Positions 1-9,870 of a stretch of DNA of 52,001 nucleotides are shown piece after piece. A program made the translations under genes and the position numbers. Numbering within the stretch: position 1 is the stretch's first letter; each line of letters starts with the position of its first letter. Origin of the DNA: Bremia lactucae (taxonomy: Eukaryota; Oomycota; Peronosporomycetes; Peronosporales; Peronosporaceae); assembly GCF_004359215.1 (NCBI RefSeq), contig NC_090613.1:5260004-5312004 (forward strand). Direction: 5' to 3'. Under the pieces are notes generated by a model. That model was given only the letters and a program-made list of their open reading frames with translations. It was not told the DNA's origin and did no database searches.

Positions 1-302
1 GTTTGGATGGGCAATAATGCCGCATCATCACTCCTCATGAGCTCGTTGTCCGCATCACTACTATGAGGTGACGGCAACGGTGTCGACTCATTGTAGTCGA
101 CAATGAGCGACGGATCAACATCCTCACTGTTAAAGTGGGATGGATCCTTTAGCCCTGTTAACGCGACAGCCGCAGTGGCTGTCTGCGTTCCGACTAAGGC
201 ATTTGACGCGGCCGGCGAATTAACGCGGCGCGTGCGCTTAGTGCGAGGTTGTGTGGGCGTCTTCGCAGACGACCCACCAACGTGGCCCCTTTTAGGTGGC
301 AT
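1..302 (-). CDS. Antisense open frame of LTR-A element (aORF-1), 5' part only
   Basis: Starting at an ATG at 302 on the minus strand, the frame is open for 100 codons to the window edge. It opens with a basic segment (MPPKRGHVGG, then KRTRR, a possible nuclear signal), followed by an Ala/Thr-rich part and an acidic part containing DPSLIVDYNES and repeated SDD/SDAD. DPSL-x-VDY recurs in the antisense frames at 9871, 46962 and 51671, which belong to elements with a different LTR. The frame runs opposite to the element and starts about 130 bp inside its LTR. Function unknown. No similarity to gag or pol is visible. Expression is inferred only. Confidence 0.4.
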   Translation of the reverse strand, partial: MPPKRGHVGGSSAKTPTQPRTKRTRRVNSPAASNALVGTQTATAAVALTGLKDPSHFNSEDVDPSLIVDYNESTPLPSPHSSDADNELMRSDDAALLPIQ

Positions 303-434
303 CTTGGGCGCCGTGTATAGAAACACGTGCGCGAGAGTGATCGAGTGAACTAGCGGCGCGTAAAGCTGCTCGCAGTTCCTCTCTCTACTCTGTCGAATTT
401 AAAAATGTAAATTCGTTCTTAAAGAGGGGGATGG
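1..434 (+). mobile_element. 3' internal end of a gypsy-type LTR element (LTR-A family)
   Basis: This stretch lies directly upstream of an LTR that begins TGTAACGGGC at 435. The purine run at about 419-434 (AAAGAGGGGGATGG) touches the LTR and fits a polypurine tract, so the element reads left to right and its body lies outside the window. No sense-strand protein is recognisable. The opposite strand is open from 302 to the window edge (see antisense frame). Confidence 0.7.
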
Positions 435-985
435 TGTAACGGGCTAGAGTTGCCCTAATGTTACACAGTCCCCATTAAGTACATTTGGTACTTAAGGGGA
501 TGGTCAATTACTAAATAATAGTAATTAGACCCAACACTCGGGTGTGGTGCACATTTGTGACCAACCCTTGTGGATGTGATGCACATGGGTGCATTCACAT
601 TAGGAGGGATGACGCCCAGCGTCATCCATGATGACGGCTAGCGTCATCAGTTACGCGAGGTATCTATAAAGATACGCTCGCAATACATATTAAATGATAT
701 CTATAGAGATATCATTTTAATTGGTAAAAATAGGTATTTGTATTTAATTCTATTAAATATAAATCAGTCTGAAATTTACTACCTACTTGGTAAGTGCGCA
801 CGAGGAGACGGATTACCGCTCCCGTGACGTCACTTCACCAGAGTTCTTAGTGTGTTGGGTGAGGTCGCTTGCGCGCCCACCACAACTACCTCACTGCACG
901 CAAGAGAAGCAGGTGCAAACCGCTTCCTCGCTGTGCTAGGGTGTGTGCTAAGTAGAGCGTGGCCTTATTGCGACGTGCCCGTCTA
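435..985 (+). repeat. LTR-A copy 1 (3' LTR, right end truncated or diverged)
   Basis: Begins TGTAACGGGC and is nearly identical over its first ~160 bp to the copy at 14127. A minus-strand relative lies at 7330-7892. It is rich in hairpins: a stem around AATTACT/AGTAATT near 510-530, and two GATGACG/CGTCATC stems at about 607-650. After about 985 the match to the 14127 copy is lost, so the right boundary is approximate. Confidence 0.75.
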
Positions 986-1874
986 CATATAGATCCTAGG
1001 CTTATCTTGATGCTTCTAGCGTTATTGATCAATGTGAATGCATCAATGAGTCCTTCCATCACTTCGGAATTGCACATACCTATATCGACTGTACAAGCAC
1101 AGTGTTTAACGGTGAATAACAAAACAAGCCGCAGATTTCTGAACATTCAAGGGTTAAGCTCTTTTCAATTTTATTTAGACGTGAGCTTATTCCTACCTCA
1201 GTAGGAAGCCCTGTAACTTCCGCTGTAATAATAGTAGATGTATCAACTATTTATAATTGGCGGAAGGTTTTTAAACACTGGCTTGCCGAAAGGCAGCCAG
1301 TGGATGCACACAATTGTAGATTTGATCGTCAACGAAAGGAACGGGCATATTTCGTTCATTGTGGCTCATCTGACGCATCATCGTGGCATTTCGTTATAGA
1401 GGCCGTACGCCTTGATATATATTTTTTCGCCTCACCGAACTAGATGATAAATAATTATACCAAACGCCTAAAAAAGTTTAAGCATGATGTTGGCTTTATC
1501 CACAAGCGTCTGCGGTCACCAACGCATAACAAGTAATATATTTAAATAAGTTGTGAGAATAACAATTTTAGTTTCTGAATTTAAACTTATTTATACCTTT
1601 TTTGAGAAAAAATTGTGATAGTAATAATTTAAAAAGGAGCTTTATTTAAATTTTAAATATTTAAAGACTAAAAAAAAATAGTTGTGGGGATATCAATACC
1701 CTAATTTGATAAAAGATACAGAAATGACAAAATGCTTGTAAGCAAAAATGGAGACTGTTCCAATTATCCTTTACTAAATGAATGTATATCCTATCAATGG
1801 CTACTCTCAGCGGGTGTCGCACCCTTTAGATAAAGTAGCTTAAGAAAAAAACGCAGTTAAAATATAAAAATATA
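986..1874. other. AT-rich intergenic DNA
   Basis: Short open frames only, none with recognisable content or sensible composition. The 1440-1870 part is strongly AT-rich and would contain the promoter of the PHD gene starting at 1875. I see nothing else. Confidence 0.5.
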
Positions 1875-4436
1875 ATGGAGGACAGTAAGACGTTGGGACA
1901 TACTGTGGTACAAGCCGCTACGATTATCAACGTGCCGGGTGCCTTGAAGGATTCAAATGCAGAGAAAAAAGCCGTTGTGGACTGTTTATCAAGGTGCACA
2001 GAGTGTGAGCAAGTGGAAAGTGCGACGCATGGAGACCTACTGCGTACCTGCATCGGATGCAACATTACAGTTCATGCGAATTGCTATGCTGACGCTCTGC
2101 CACTTGCGCAAGCGATGGAAAGAAAAGTAAGTAATATTATCGAGAAAAGTGGGGACAGCTTGGCTTGGAAGTGTGAGTGCTGTCGACGTGGAGTAGACCG
2201 AAGAGTGATTAAGTGCGTGTATTGTGGTATCGAAGGCGAGCATCACGCTATAAAGTCGGTAGAATGCGGTATAGATCGTGCGTTTTGGTCACAATACCTG
2301 CAACTTGATGCGCACAACGTTGATGGACTTGAAAAATTCGGCCATGTGCTGTGTATCAATTGGGATCCACGTCGTTTGGCTGTGCATATTGCCAAAGAAA
2401 GGAAGATAAAGTATGCCAAGAATGCTTGCAAAAAAGAGCTTACAATCGAGACAGCAAAAGATACACAAAGTAAAAATGGTGCTGCTAGTGAAGATTTCAA
2501 AGAAATGGATATATCGTCTGCAGAGGTGTCGGAGGTGACGGTGTCTGATGCGAATGAGGTGAGCGTGCAAGATCCAGTGTCGCCAGGTGAATGCTGCTTC
2601 TGTCACTCAAAAGCTGGCGTTCGAATACAATGTCGCCGAGTACAGTGCGCTCAATTCTTTCACGTGATGTGTGCACATAAAGGCAAGGGTCACGTTGAGC
2701 TACGGACAGGTCATATTTTGCAGTTCCAAGCTTACTGCGAGCGTCATTGCAGTAGCTTTGAGGATATTGGTGATCTTTTAGCCAAGCTAATTACGCGCCC
2801 TATTCGATTACTAGTTGGCCGTGACGACATGCGTCGGTTTGGTACAATTGCAAAGCACTTACCAAATTACACGAGCGGTGCTCAAGTCATGCGCGACTTG
2901 GCAACTTTAATAGTCGGATACTGTGACAAAGGCTTGCGTGGTAGCAAAAGCGATCCACCGGATTACAATGTGAAACATCTTCAAATGCTTCAATTCTTTC
3001 TGAGCCACGTGCCCCAACTTGAAAAAGTATATGCATTACCAGAGACGCCTTTGCAAGACTATGTGAACGACAAGAAACTGTTCCGACGTCTAGAAAAAAT
3101 GTTTAACCCTTTGCGATACTTGGCCAAGTACCCTGGTCCGTATAGTCAGCAATACAATTGTGAAGTGTGTCAAGACCCGTTTCACGAGCGACAGCACTTG
3201 TTTTATTGCACTGTAGAAGATACTCCCCATGTGCAGCACTGGAGATGTACAAAACGCCGGTCGAATCTTCACGATAGCGAGGTGAGAGGCGGCTGTGGTG
3301 CAAAAAAAAAACAAATTTTGATGAAAATTGTCGAAAATGGCGCAATCAGGGATATCATGCTGCCTAAGGGTCTTACTAGTATAAGTGATGATATTATTTG
3401 CGGCGTATGTGGCGCTGGTGTTGATGCTCGTGGTCTTATCGCATCACGCAAGGAACTAAAGCGTGTGAATTATATCGAGAAGGAGAGCAAGTTTGTACAG
3501 AGCGGCTGCTACATCAATGCGGGTGGTGCTAAAGTAAAATTTAACTTTTGTAATGGATCAGGGTCAAATGCATCATCTCGGAAACCACCACGACCGAGTG
3601 ACGGAAAATTGACTGACAGCTTAATGGGACAGCATATAGCCCACCAGGCTCTAGGGCCCCCAAAGATGGAACGTATTAACGTGCAGCGTACGACAAAGTG
3701 GCTCGCTTGTGTCGCTCAAATCATTCGCCAAGCTGGTGCTCCAAATTCTAATACTCCACTTCCAGCAGCATCACCAGCAATTGCCACAGTAGCAGGCGCC
3801 AAATCACTCGCTAACAAGCCTGCTGAAAGTGACTTAGCGGCCGCATTATGCCTGAATGATACGAGCTCGTATAGAGATGCGGAGGATACTCCAACTTTGA
3901 TAGTTCCCACGTCAAAATTATCTGGATTGTATGTAGAGGCAACAGAATCGCATAATCAGGCTAAATATGAGAAGTTCGCTGTTTACAAGGGTGAACCTGA
4001 AGAAGAGCGAACGCCAACGGCGGCAACAAGTTTCATGCACAGCACGCGATCGTCAACAGTAAAGAATGCCTCGCTAGTGTCACCTGCCATGCAAGCGCTC
4101 TTTGACGAAGCAATGCGACTTGTCCAACCTTATGATTCGTATGCGCAGAGCAAATTAGAGACTGCATACGACTACCTCGTGCATCGAAGTGGACCTGGTG
4201 TCGCAGTGCTACGCATGCTCACTCACGAGTATACGCGCTTCGTGTATATCAAGCACACACGCGCCATCGATAAAGCACGCAATGAGAAGCGCAAGCGTGC
4301 TGAGCACGATGCACAGGAGTATCGTGAAAAGGAGCGCAAGCGCATAAATTTAGAGGCGGAACAGGCGCTGAAGAAGCAAATGATGGCAGTGCGCAACAAA
4401 CAGCGCCAACACCCCAAGGCATTGTCATCCAAATAA
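1875..4436 (+). CDS. PHD / extended-PHD zinc-finger protein, single exon
   Basis: 853 codons from ATG 1875 to TAA 4434-4436, with no intron needed. Residues ~37-103 form a PHD-like finger (C-x2-C at 41-44, then C59, C62, a His/Cys pair at H67/C70, C100 and C103). Residues ~240-292 form an extended PHD (C4HC2H type: CCFCHSKAGV..., FHVMCAHKG, YCERHC) of the kind found in BRPF/JADE and related chromatin proteins. A third cysteine-rich block follows at ~427-540 (YNCEVCQDPF, WRCTKRR, IICGVCGAG). The last ~40 residues are a highly charged Lys/Arg/Glu helix. Likely a nuclear histone-tail reader. The exact subfamily cannot be told, because bromo, PWWP and SET domains are absent. High confidence in the gene, moderate in the role. 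Confidence 0.9.
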   Translation: MEDSKTLGHTVVQAATIINVPGALKDSNAEKKAVVDCLSRCTECEQVESATHGDLLRTCIGCNITVHANCYADALPLAQAMERKVSNIIEKSGDSLAWKCECCRRGVDRRVIKCVYCGIEGEHHAIKSVECGIDRAFWSQYLQLDAHNVDGLEKFGHVLCINWDPRRLAVHIAKERKIKYAKNACKKELTIETAKDTQSKNGAASEDFKEMDISSAEVSEVTVSDANEVSVQDPVSPGECCFCHSKAGVRIQCRRVQCAQFFHVMCAHKGKGHVELRTGHILQFQAYCERHCSSFEDIGDLLAKLITRPIRLLVGRDDMRRFGTIAKHLPNYTSGAQVMRDLATLIVGYCDKGLRGSKSDPPDYNVKHLQMLQFFLSHVPQLEKVYALPETPLQDYVNDKKLFRRLEKMFNPLRYLAKYPGPYSQQYNCEVCQDPFHERQHLFYCTVEDTPHVQHWRCTKRRSNLHDSEVRGGCGAKKKQILMKIVENGAIRDIMLPKGLTSISDDIICGVCGAGVDARGLIASRKELKRVNYIEKESKFVQSGCYINAGGAKVKFNFCNGSGSNASSRKPPRPSDGKLTDSLMGQHIAHQALGPPKMERINVQRTTKWLACVAQIIRQAGAPNSNTPLPAASPAIATVAGAKSLANKPAESDLAAALCLNDTSSYRDAEDTPTLIVPTSKLSGLYVEATESHNQAKYEKFAVYKGEPEEERTPTAATSFMHSTRSSTVKNASLVSPAMQALFDEAMRLVQPYDSYAQSKLETAYDYLVHRSGPGVAVLRMLTHEYTRFVYIKHTRAIDKARNEKRKRAEHDAQEYREKERKRINLEAEQALKKQMMAVRNKQRQHPKALSSK

Positions 4437-4531
4437 TGTTTAAATGCAAGAGCTAGTAGTATTGTTAAAAAAGTTGCAGATTGTCCCGATTCTGTAACCG
4501 CTTTTGAGAGGCATCAGCTGTAGCTGTCGTT

Positions 4532-5029
4532 TTAATCGTCTTCAAACTCGCTGTCCGAGTCAGAAGCATCTCCGGCCGAAATATTCATGCCGATCGCAAC
4601 GTCCTTTTTTGTTACTGCACTAACTTCGTAGCAGCCCTCGCACACACCCTGAAAAGCGCTCTTGGCGTGGGTGTACGCCATCTTAAAGCCCGGGTGAGAA
4701 TTATGAGGGATCCACGTGACAAAGAAGAGCTTGCTTGTTTTCCGGCCATCAGATACCTGATAATCATGATCGTATACCGCATAGCGACAATCTGAATCGG
4801 GAAGCGCAGCGCAAAAATCGGCAAACGAAGCCGAGGGGGGTGCCGTGATATCCACGACAATCTTGTCGGCCTCGATGCGGAATAAAGCATAGCGGTACTT
4901 GCGCCGCATCTTAAGCTGCTTAAATTCAGCCACTACAGCATCTGTAGGAGCAATCGCATTAGCTGGCACGTCGTCCTGATGGCGGATGTACTGGGCAACG
5001 CCCGCAGTCTTCATGTGAGGCTCCGTCAT
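4532..5029 (-). CDS. Actin-depolymerising factor / cofilin
   Basis: The ADF-H fold is evident: KMRRKYRYALFRIE near the N-terminus, DCRYAVYDHDY, the actin-binding helix region LFFVTWIP...KMAYTHAKSAF, and an acidic tail ending DSDSEFEDD. The family severs and depolymerises actin filaments in the cytoplasm. Homology begins near 4963 (ANAIAPTDAVV). I chose the in-frame ATG at 5029, giving 165 residues against the family's usual 135-150. Alternatively the first ~20 codons are wrong and a tiny first exon is spliced in, as is common in ADF genes. The frame stays open upstream to about 5284 without ADF character. Convergent with the PHD gene (95 bp apart). Confidence 0.9.
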   Translation of the reverse strand: MTEPHMKTAGVAQYIRHQDDVPANAIAPTDAVVAEFKQLKMRRKYRYALFRIEADKIVVDITAPPSASFADFCAALPDSDCRYAVYDHDYQVSDGRKTSKLFFVTWIPHNSHPGFKMAYTHAKSAFQGVCEGCYEVSAVTKKDVAIGMNISAGDASDSDSEFEDD

Positions 5030-5418
5030 CTCGCGACGAAATACATTCACTCTAACTCGTAATTCATTGAAATAGGGGTCACATTTTTGATTTTGTACCA
5101 ATAAGAGGCCTCTAAAGTCGATCTTCAAGCGCGCTTGAAATTCTATAAGCTTTTTTTTATTTTTTTCGCGAGCCAATAGATTGTCTGGTATTTGGCCAGC
5201 AATCGAGCTCAGCCAGTTAAGTTTCCTCCTTCCAAGGTACGAACAGACGCAATGAATGGCAGTTCTTGGGCGTTGCAAATGCACGAAATCTGCGTGTGCG
5301 AGCTCTGAATGTATTCACCCATGCTGTGCCACTCTTTCTACATTTCAATGTGCTGCATTCGATGTACTAATAACATATTGATATGCTCACTTAAGCGCTT
5401 TCCCGACCAATAACTGTA

Positions 5419-5697
5419 ATGGCTGAAGAGGAGCATGATTTTGAGTTCCACTCGACCGATGCTGGTGCTTCGGAGACGTACCCTTGCGAAGCTGGACAGA
5501 TTCGTAAGGGTGGCTTCATCATGATCAAGGGCCACCCATGCAAAGTCGTTAATGTGTCGACGTCGAAGACGGGCAAGCACGGCCACGCCAAATGCAACTT
5601 CACGGCTCTTGACATCTTTACTAACAAGAAGTATGAAGACATTGTGCCTTCCACGCACACCACGTCGGTTCCTTTTGTGTCACGCGCCGAATACACG
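5419..5697 (+). CDS. Eukaryotic translation initiation factor 5A, 3' end lost in gap
   Basis: First 93 codons of eIF5A from ATG 5419. The hypusination loop is intact (STSKTGKHGHAK; the Lys before HGHAK is the residue normally modified by deoxyhypusine synthase). The N-terminal domain signature CEAGQIRKGGF and the GHPCKVV stretch are also present. eIF5A promotes elongation and termination on stalled ribosomes and is normally ~155-160 residues, so about 65 residues (the OB-fold domain) are missing. The reading frame runs into the 100-N gap at 5698. The sequence beyond the gap is minus-strand gypsy protease, not eIF5A. The gene is therefore either broken by an insertion or only mis-scaffolded. 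Confidence 0.95.
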
Positions 5698-5797
5698 NNN
5701 NNNNNNNNNNNNNNNNNNNNNNNNNNNNNNNNNNNNNNNNNNNNNNNNNNNNNNNNNNNNNNNNNNNNNNNNNNNNNNNNNNNNNNNNNNNNNNNNN
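5698..5797. other. Assembly gap (100 N)
   Basis: Exactly 100 N. Left flank is eIF5A coding sequence, right flank is minus-strand gypsy protease. True length and content unknown. Confidence 0.99.
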
Positions 5798-7299
5798 TCC
5801 TTTCCGGTGTCCTGCGTAGAGATCGCAACTGTGCGTGTACGCCAGTCTATCCATGGATGGTACTTTGCCAACCATGGCATGCCTAGATGAGATCATACGG
5901 ACTCTCCATTTCTAGCACTGTGAACTTCCCTTTACAAGAGAAATCACTAAAGCTGAAGGCGAGTTCTACCTGAACTCCCTCAGACTTAACGAGCGCGCCG
6001 TCCGCTAAATGAACGGTCGCCTCTTCTCGCTTGCCATCCTGGCAAAGCGACTCAAACATCGCCGGTATCTTTCTTAGAGCCGCGCGTTTTACAGGAATTT
6101 GTGATGCACCCGAATCCACTAGAAGGGTCACCACCTGGTCATAACCTCGTACTTGAGCGCTAAAGACCAGCAGGGTTCTAGGTCCGAAATTTGAGATCTC
6201 AGGGACTATGCTACCCATTTGTTTCACAACTCTGAACTTAGGGGTAGCTTCAGAGTCCGCGTCAGTAGGGATCCCGCCCCTTCTGCGCTCCTGCATTTCC
6301 CGACCCTTCAGTGGTCGATGCAGAACTCATGCGTCTCGCCTGCTGGTTCTTCCCATCGCCCTGTGGGAAGAGAGTCCTCTTGCTGGGATTCTTCGCCCCA
6401 GCAGGGACCCTCGCAGAGCAGCGAGCCATCAAATGGCCGCGCTTGCCGCATTTGTAACAGACTACGTCTGCATTGCCCAACTCCATGGGAGTGGCATCTG
6501 ACCTCTCGGCCGACCGCTTATACCAAGCGGTCGCCGAGGCACTGTTGTAGGATTGCTCCTTAACCAAGGCAATTTGGATTGTCTCTTCCATCGTCGACGG
6601 CAGCACCTTTGAAAAGGGCCTGTCGAGATGGGCCTTGCCGTAGTTCGTTTATAAACGTGGGCACCTTAATGTGATCCGGAATCGGACCTACGGTAATGGA
6701 CGCCGACAGCGAGCGCATCTCATGCACATACTCTTGCAGAGATCGCTTCGCCTGTCGCGCTCCAAAGAAGCGCGCCTGAAGCAACACTTCATTGTTCGGC
6801 GACTGGCGCGAGTCTTTTCTTTAAAGATCGCCCATGTAGGGAACGCCTTTCTGTCCGCCATAAGCGCCGAGTAAGCCCACTCTGAGTCCTTACCGCGCAG
6901 ATGCGACATGGCGCACGACACCATCCGGCTGTGGTCCTCGATGAGCTGGGCGACACCGCATTGCTCCTCGGCTAAAAGCCAGTGGACAATCGTGTGCGCC
7001 GCAGTTCCATCGAACTTGGGCGGTTCCATCCGAATGGGCCTCGGCTGATACGGCCGGGCAGAGAGCATCTCAACAGTCCTGTTTAGAGCCTCGCTCCGAG
7101 TCTGCTCATGCCTCAGCTCATCCTGAGTCTGAGTGACGGACTCCGCCGCAGCATGGCCTTGTGCCTCGGACGCGGTTCTCCGCTGTTCGAGCACGCATGC
7201 CTCAAACTGCTCCAACTGAGCAACATGTTGCTCAAGAGGACTACCCAGGAGCCTGATCAGGGCTTGCTCACCAAGTCTCTGCGCCATAAGCCCTGCCAC
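5798..7299 (-). pseudogene. Ty3/gypsy gag-protease remnant of LTR-A family
   Basis: Minus-strand order is gag N-terminus (ATG at about 7284 or 7299, MAQRLGEQAL), gag body (WLLAEEQCGVAQLIEDHSR; GARQAKRSLQEYVHEMRSL), a CCHC zinc knuckle (CYKCGKRGHLMARC, 6463-6513), then retropepsin with active-site VDSGAS near 6110 and PWLAKYHPWIDW near 5840-5880. At least two frame changes are needed within gag (~6780, ~6600) and another at 5883-5885, where a stop follows YDLI. Reverse transcriptase would lie beyond the gap. Dead element. Its 5' LTR is at 7330-7892. An 18-nt perfect palindrome (TGAGCAACATGTTGCTCA) at 7217-7234 is conserved in another gag copy at 14831-14848. Confidence 0.85.
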
Positions 7300-7329
7300 C
7301 TCCCGATGATGTTCGGTGGGGTGGGAAAA

Positions 7330-7892
7330 TCAGCCCAATCAATATTGAGGCTCATCCTCACGTACACACGCAGAGATGCGGGTTGTGGGAAGAACCAACA
7401 AGTGGTACCAAGTGTAGGCGGGCACGTCGTAATGCGGTCACGCTCTACTTAGACACACACCCTAGCCCAGCGAGGAAGCGGTTTAACCTGCTTCTCTTGC
7501 GTGCAGTGAGGTAGTTGTGGTGGGCGCGTTATCGACCCTACCCAACGCACTAAGTGCTCTGGTTAAGCGTCGTCACGGGAGCGGTAATCCGGCTCCTCAT
7601 TCGCACTTACCAAGTAGGAAGTAGTTTTCAGACTGATTTAGAATTAATCGTATTAAATGTAAAAACCCTTTTTACCAATTAAAATGTCATCTCTACAGAT
7701 AACACTTACTATTTATTGCGAGCGTATCTTTCTAGATACCTCGCATAACGGATGACCCTAGCTTGGTCACAAATGTGCACCACACCCGAGTGCTGGGTCT
7801 AATTACTATTATTTAGTAATTGACCACCCCCTTAAGTATACCAAGGGTTTTTAACGGACTGTGTAACATTAGGGCAACTTTAGCCCGTTATA
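7330..7892 (-). repeat. LTR-A copy 2 (5' LTR of the minus-strand element)
   Basis: Reverse complement of the LTR at 435 and 14127. The outer end reads GCCCGTTATA at 7882-7892, i.e. TGTAACGGGC with one change. The inner end is approximate, in the GAGGCTCATCCTCACGTACAC region at 7345-7366. It is followed on the minus strand by an untranslated leader and gag. Confidence 0.8.
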
Positions 7893-7952
7893 GGCCTTTA
7901 CGAAATGGGCAATATTTTTGTGAATTATCGTTTGCAATATACAGGTATTGTC

Positions 7953-8418
7953 ATGACGACACCGCCGCTCCTTAAGACGCGTACGAAGGATCCCCTTGAA
8001 AGCCCTTGGCGAAAGCACATGGTAAAGAGATACATCTGCATACAAAAATTCGTAGTTTCTGCATTAACTATCCGCTGTTGCTCAGGGCGACGACCAATGG
8101 GTTCCCGATGTCTCTGTAGATAGGTGCATGCTGTGCCGCACAGATTTCGGCTTTTGGATCCGGCGACACCATTGTCGTCGATGCGGTGCTGTCGTTTGTG
8201 ATAGCTGCTCCGGAAGTCGCACCAAATTTATAAACAAGGCGAGTAAAAATAGGTTGCAAACTGTGAAGCAGTTGCTCGAACTGACAATCGCATCATGCTG
8301 TATTCTAGTAGGTGATTGCCCCAAATAAAATGGCAAAGGAAGACTGCCGCGTGTGTGATGCGTGTGTCCGCTTAATTGATGAAAAGTTGGCGCAAGGTGT
8401 GAGTCGGCGTTTTGGCAA
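7953..8418 (+). CDS. FYVE zinc-finger protein, 5' part, truncated by gap
   Basis: Exons by eye: 7953-8021, 8086-8262, 8312-8418 (into the gap), with GT-AG introns of 64 and 49 nt; the second splice is less certain. The translated product carries all three FYVE signatures: WVPD, the basic RRHHCRRCG motif, and CRVCDACV. This domain binds phosphatidylinositol 3-phosphate on endosomes. FYVE proteins are numerous in oomycetes and the remainder of this one, with any partner domain, is not visible. Right of the gap is gypsy integrase tail, so the gene is either disrupted or wrongly joined. The start ATG follows an LTR end by only about 60 bp, so the promoter may lie within or be replaced by LTR DNA. 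Confidence 0.8.
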
Positions 8419-8518
8419 NNNNNNNNNNNNNNNNNNNNNNNNNNNNNNNNNNNNNNNNNNNNNNNNNNNNNNNNNNNNNNNNNNNNNNNNNNNNNNNNNN
8501 NNNNNNNNNNNNNNNNNN
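8419..8518. other. Assembly gap (100 N)
   Basis: Exactly 100 N, between FYVE coding sequence and gypsy integrase-tail sequence. Confidence 0.99.
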
Positions 8519-8588
8519 CCTTTCCGTGTACTGCATCGCAGAGGCAATGCGTACACAATAGAATTGCCACGTAGGATGCGAACGCATC

Positions 8589-9142
8589 CTACGTTTTACG
8601 TTGGTTGGCTCCGCCCGTGCCATCATTACGCGGCTTCTTCCGAGGACGGATTTGACCACCCTTTTCAAGAATCCTCAAAAAATTCTTGTGATCGTGAACC
8701 AGATTCTCATGTTGAACCTGAAATTTCTCATGCCGGTTCCGAATATCCTCGGAACTACGATGAGCTGTCGACAGCTCATCGCGAACAGCATGATATTTCC
8801 ATTCGTACTCCAACATGGAGTACGCACTCTTCGAACGGTCTTCCAACCGCTCGATATGGTGATTCTGCACCATCTGTTCCAACGAGCGACGCTTGCCGCG
8901 CTCGTGGTCAAGTCCCTCCTCCAAATCATGGAGGAAGTGATCGATTTGTCGATCCTCGACATTAGATCCGACACACGGTTCGGATCTAATTTTCCCTCCT
9001 CCACCACAACCATTGGTGGATTCCAATGGTGATCAACGTTTCCTTGTGGAACGTAAGATAACTCGTTCGCTGCCCCTTCACAGTGATGTGAAGGGGCAGC
9101 GAACGAGTTATCTTGTTCGCTGGCGTGGTTATCCACATTCAC
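8589..9142 (-). CDS. Antisense coiled-coil frame (aORF-2), complementary to the pol linker and chromodomain
   Basis: Minus strand, two overlapping open frames (9142-8675 and 9026-8589). The content is a predicted long helix: DHFLHDLEEGLDHERGKRRS, then HHIERLEDRS, then EYEWKYHAVRDELSTAHR, with leucines and charged residues in heptad-like spacing. The same protein string is found on the plus strand at 47540-47899, where it is uninterrupted. A frame change between the two segments shows this copy is damaged. It runs opposite to the element's own genes. No known family recognised. It could be a passive complement of a conserved sense sequence, but the sense reading is the one with stops here. Confidence 0.4.
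9055..9114. repeat. Perfect 28-bp inverted repeat with 4-nt loop
   Basis: Left arm 9055-9082, loop GTGA 9083-9086, right arm 9087-9114, no mismatch. It sits in the chromodomain coding region, where the copy at about 47450-47500 has no second arm. The arm therefore looks newly copied rather than inherited. Confidence 0.95.
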
Positions 9143-9240
9143 TGACAGCTGGGACTCTCGTTCCCAGCTGGTTGCTGACGTTGATGGCCTCGTCCGTCGG
9201 TATGACGTGACCCATCCGATGGTTGAGAAGGCCCATCGGA

Positions 9241-9786
9241 AAACACGCGCCCCTGGCGCTTGTAGATCGATTGCAAAACGTCAATCGCATCCCGCATCTC
9301 AATAGAGATGGGAGCCATTCCCCAGGGCGAAGAAAGGGAATAAACACCCCCTTTTACTCTCTTCGAGTTGTCAACACAACACGGACAGGGATCGCCCCAC
9401 GTGAGGCATGGAAGCCCAGCCTCACGTGACAACAGATGCAATTTATAGTTTCCACCGGTTGGGTTCGTTTCTATAACTTAATGCGATTCGCGTTAAGTTT
9501 TTGAAGCCAGGCATCGCGTCCAATCTCTTTAACATTGCGAATGAACGCGCTCCAGGCTTGCATAATCGAGACTTAATCTCGCTTATTGATGCCACTAAAC
9601 CAGCGATGCTTAACAAAAGCATCGAGATAAAAATCTTCCTCAGCGCGAAAGTTCTTCGCGCTGGGATCAAGGCCATGCAGCTTTGTCGCAATAAATAAAT
9701 GATTTTTTTTTGCGAGGAGTAGTTTCTCCAGACAAGCTATTGATTAGCCGTTCTGGCAAAAGCCACGGCTTCTTTTCAGGGGCAAG
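9241..9786. other. Hairpin-dense retrotransposon DNA without recognisable protein
   Basis: Joins the plus-strand chromodomain to the inverted tail starting at 9787. Clean stems include CACGTGAGGC (9398-9407) with GCCTCACGTG (9419-9428), CGATGCTT/AAAGCATCG near 9604-9624, and CAGCGCGAA (9641-9649) with TTCGCGCTG (9655-9663). Short open frames exist on both strands, none convincing. Confidence 0.6.
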
Positions 9787-9870
9787 ATGAGACATTTTCA
9801 CTGTCTTCACTCCCCTGAGTCTGACTGTCATTGGATGGATTGGTCACTATGTGACCACTTAATTTTTAAA

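Larger units (their letters stand above)
8519..9240 (+). mobile_element. Gypsy pol C-terminus: integrase tail, Ser/Pro linker, chromodomain
   Basis: Plus-strand reading gives the end of integrase (PFRVLHRRGNAYTIELPRRM, then WLRPCHHYAASSEDG), a polar Ser/Pro/His-rich linker interrupted by a stop near 8965, and a chromodomain (NGDQRFLVER, then RTSYLVRWRGYP at 9100-9135, then RRYD). Chromodomains at this position direct integration to marked chromatin in chromoviruses. The copy is broken: the chromodomain is split by an extra ~15 bp that create a 28-bp perfect palindrome (9055-9114). The opposite strand encodes the coiled-coil antisense frame. Hairpins occur throughout, e.g. 8569-8594 and the 22-nt perfect palindrome at 8759-8780. 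Confidence 0.85.

Noticed and set aside
3090..3451. Minus-strand frames inside the PHD gene
   Set aside because: Shadows of the plus-strand coding sequence; no family features.
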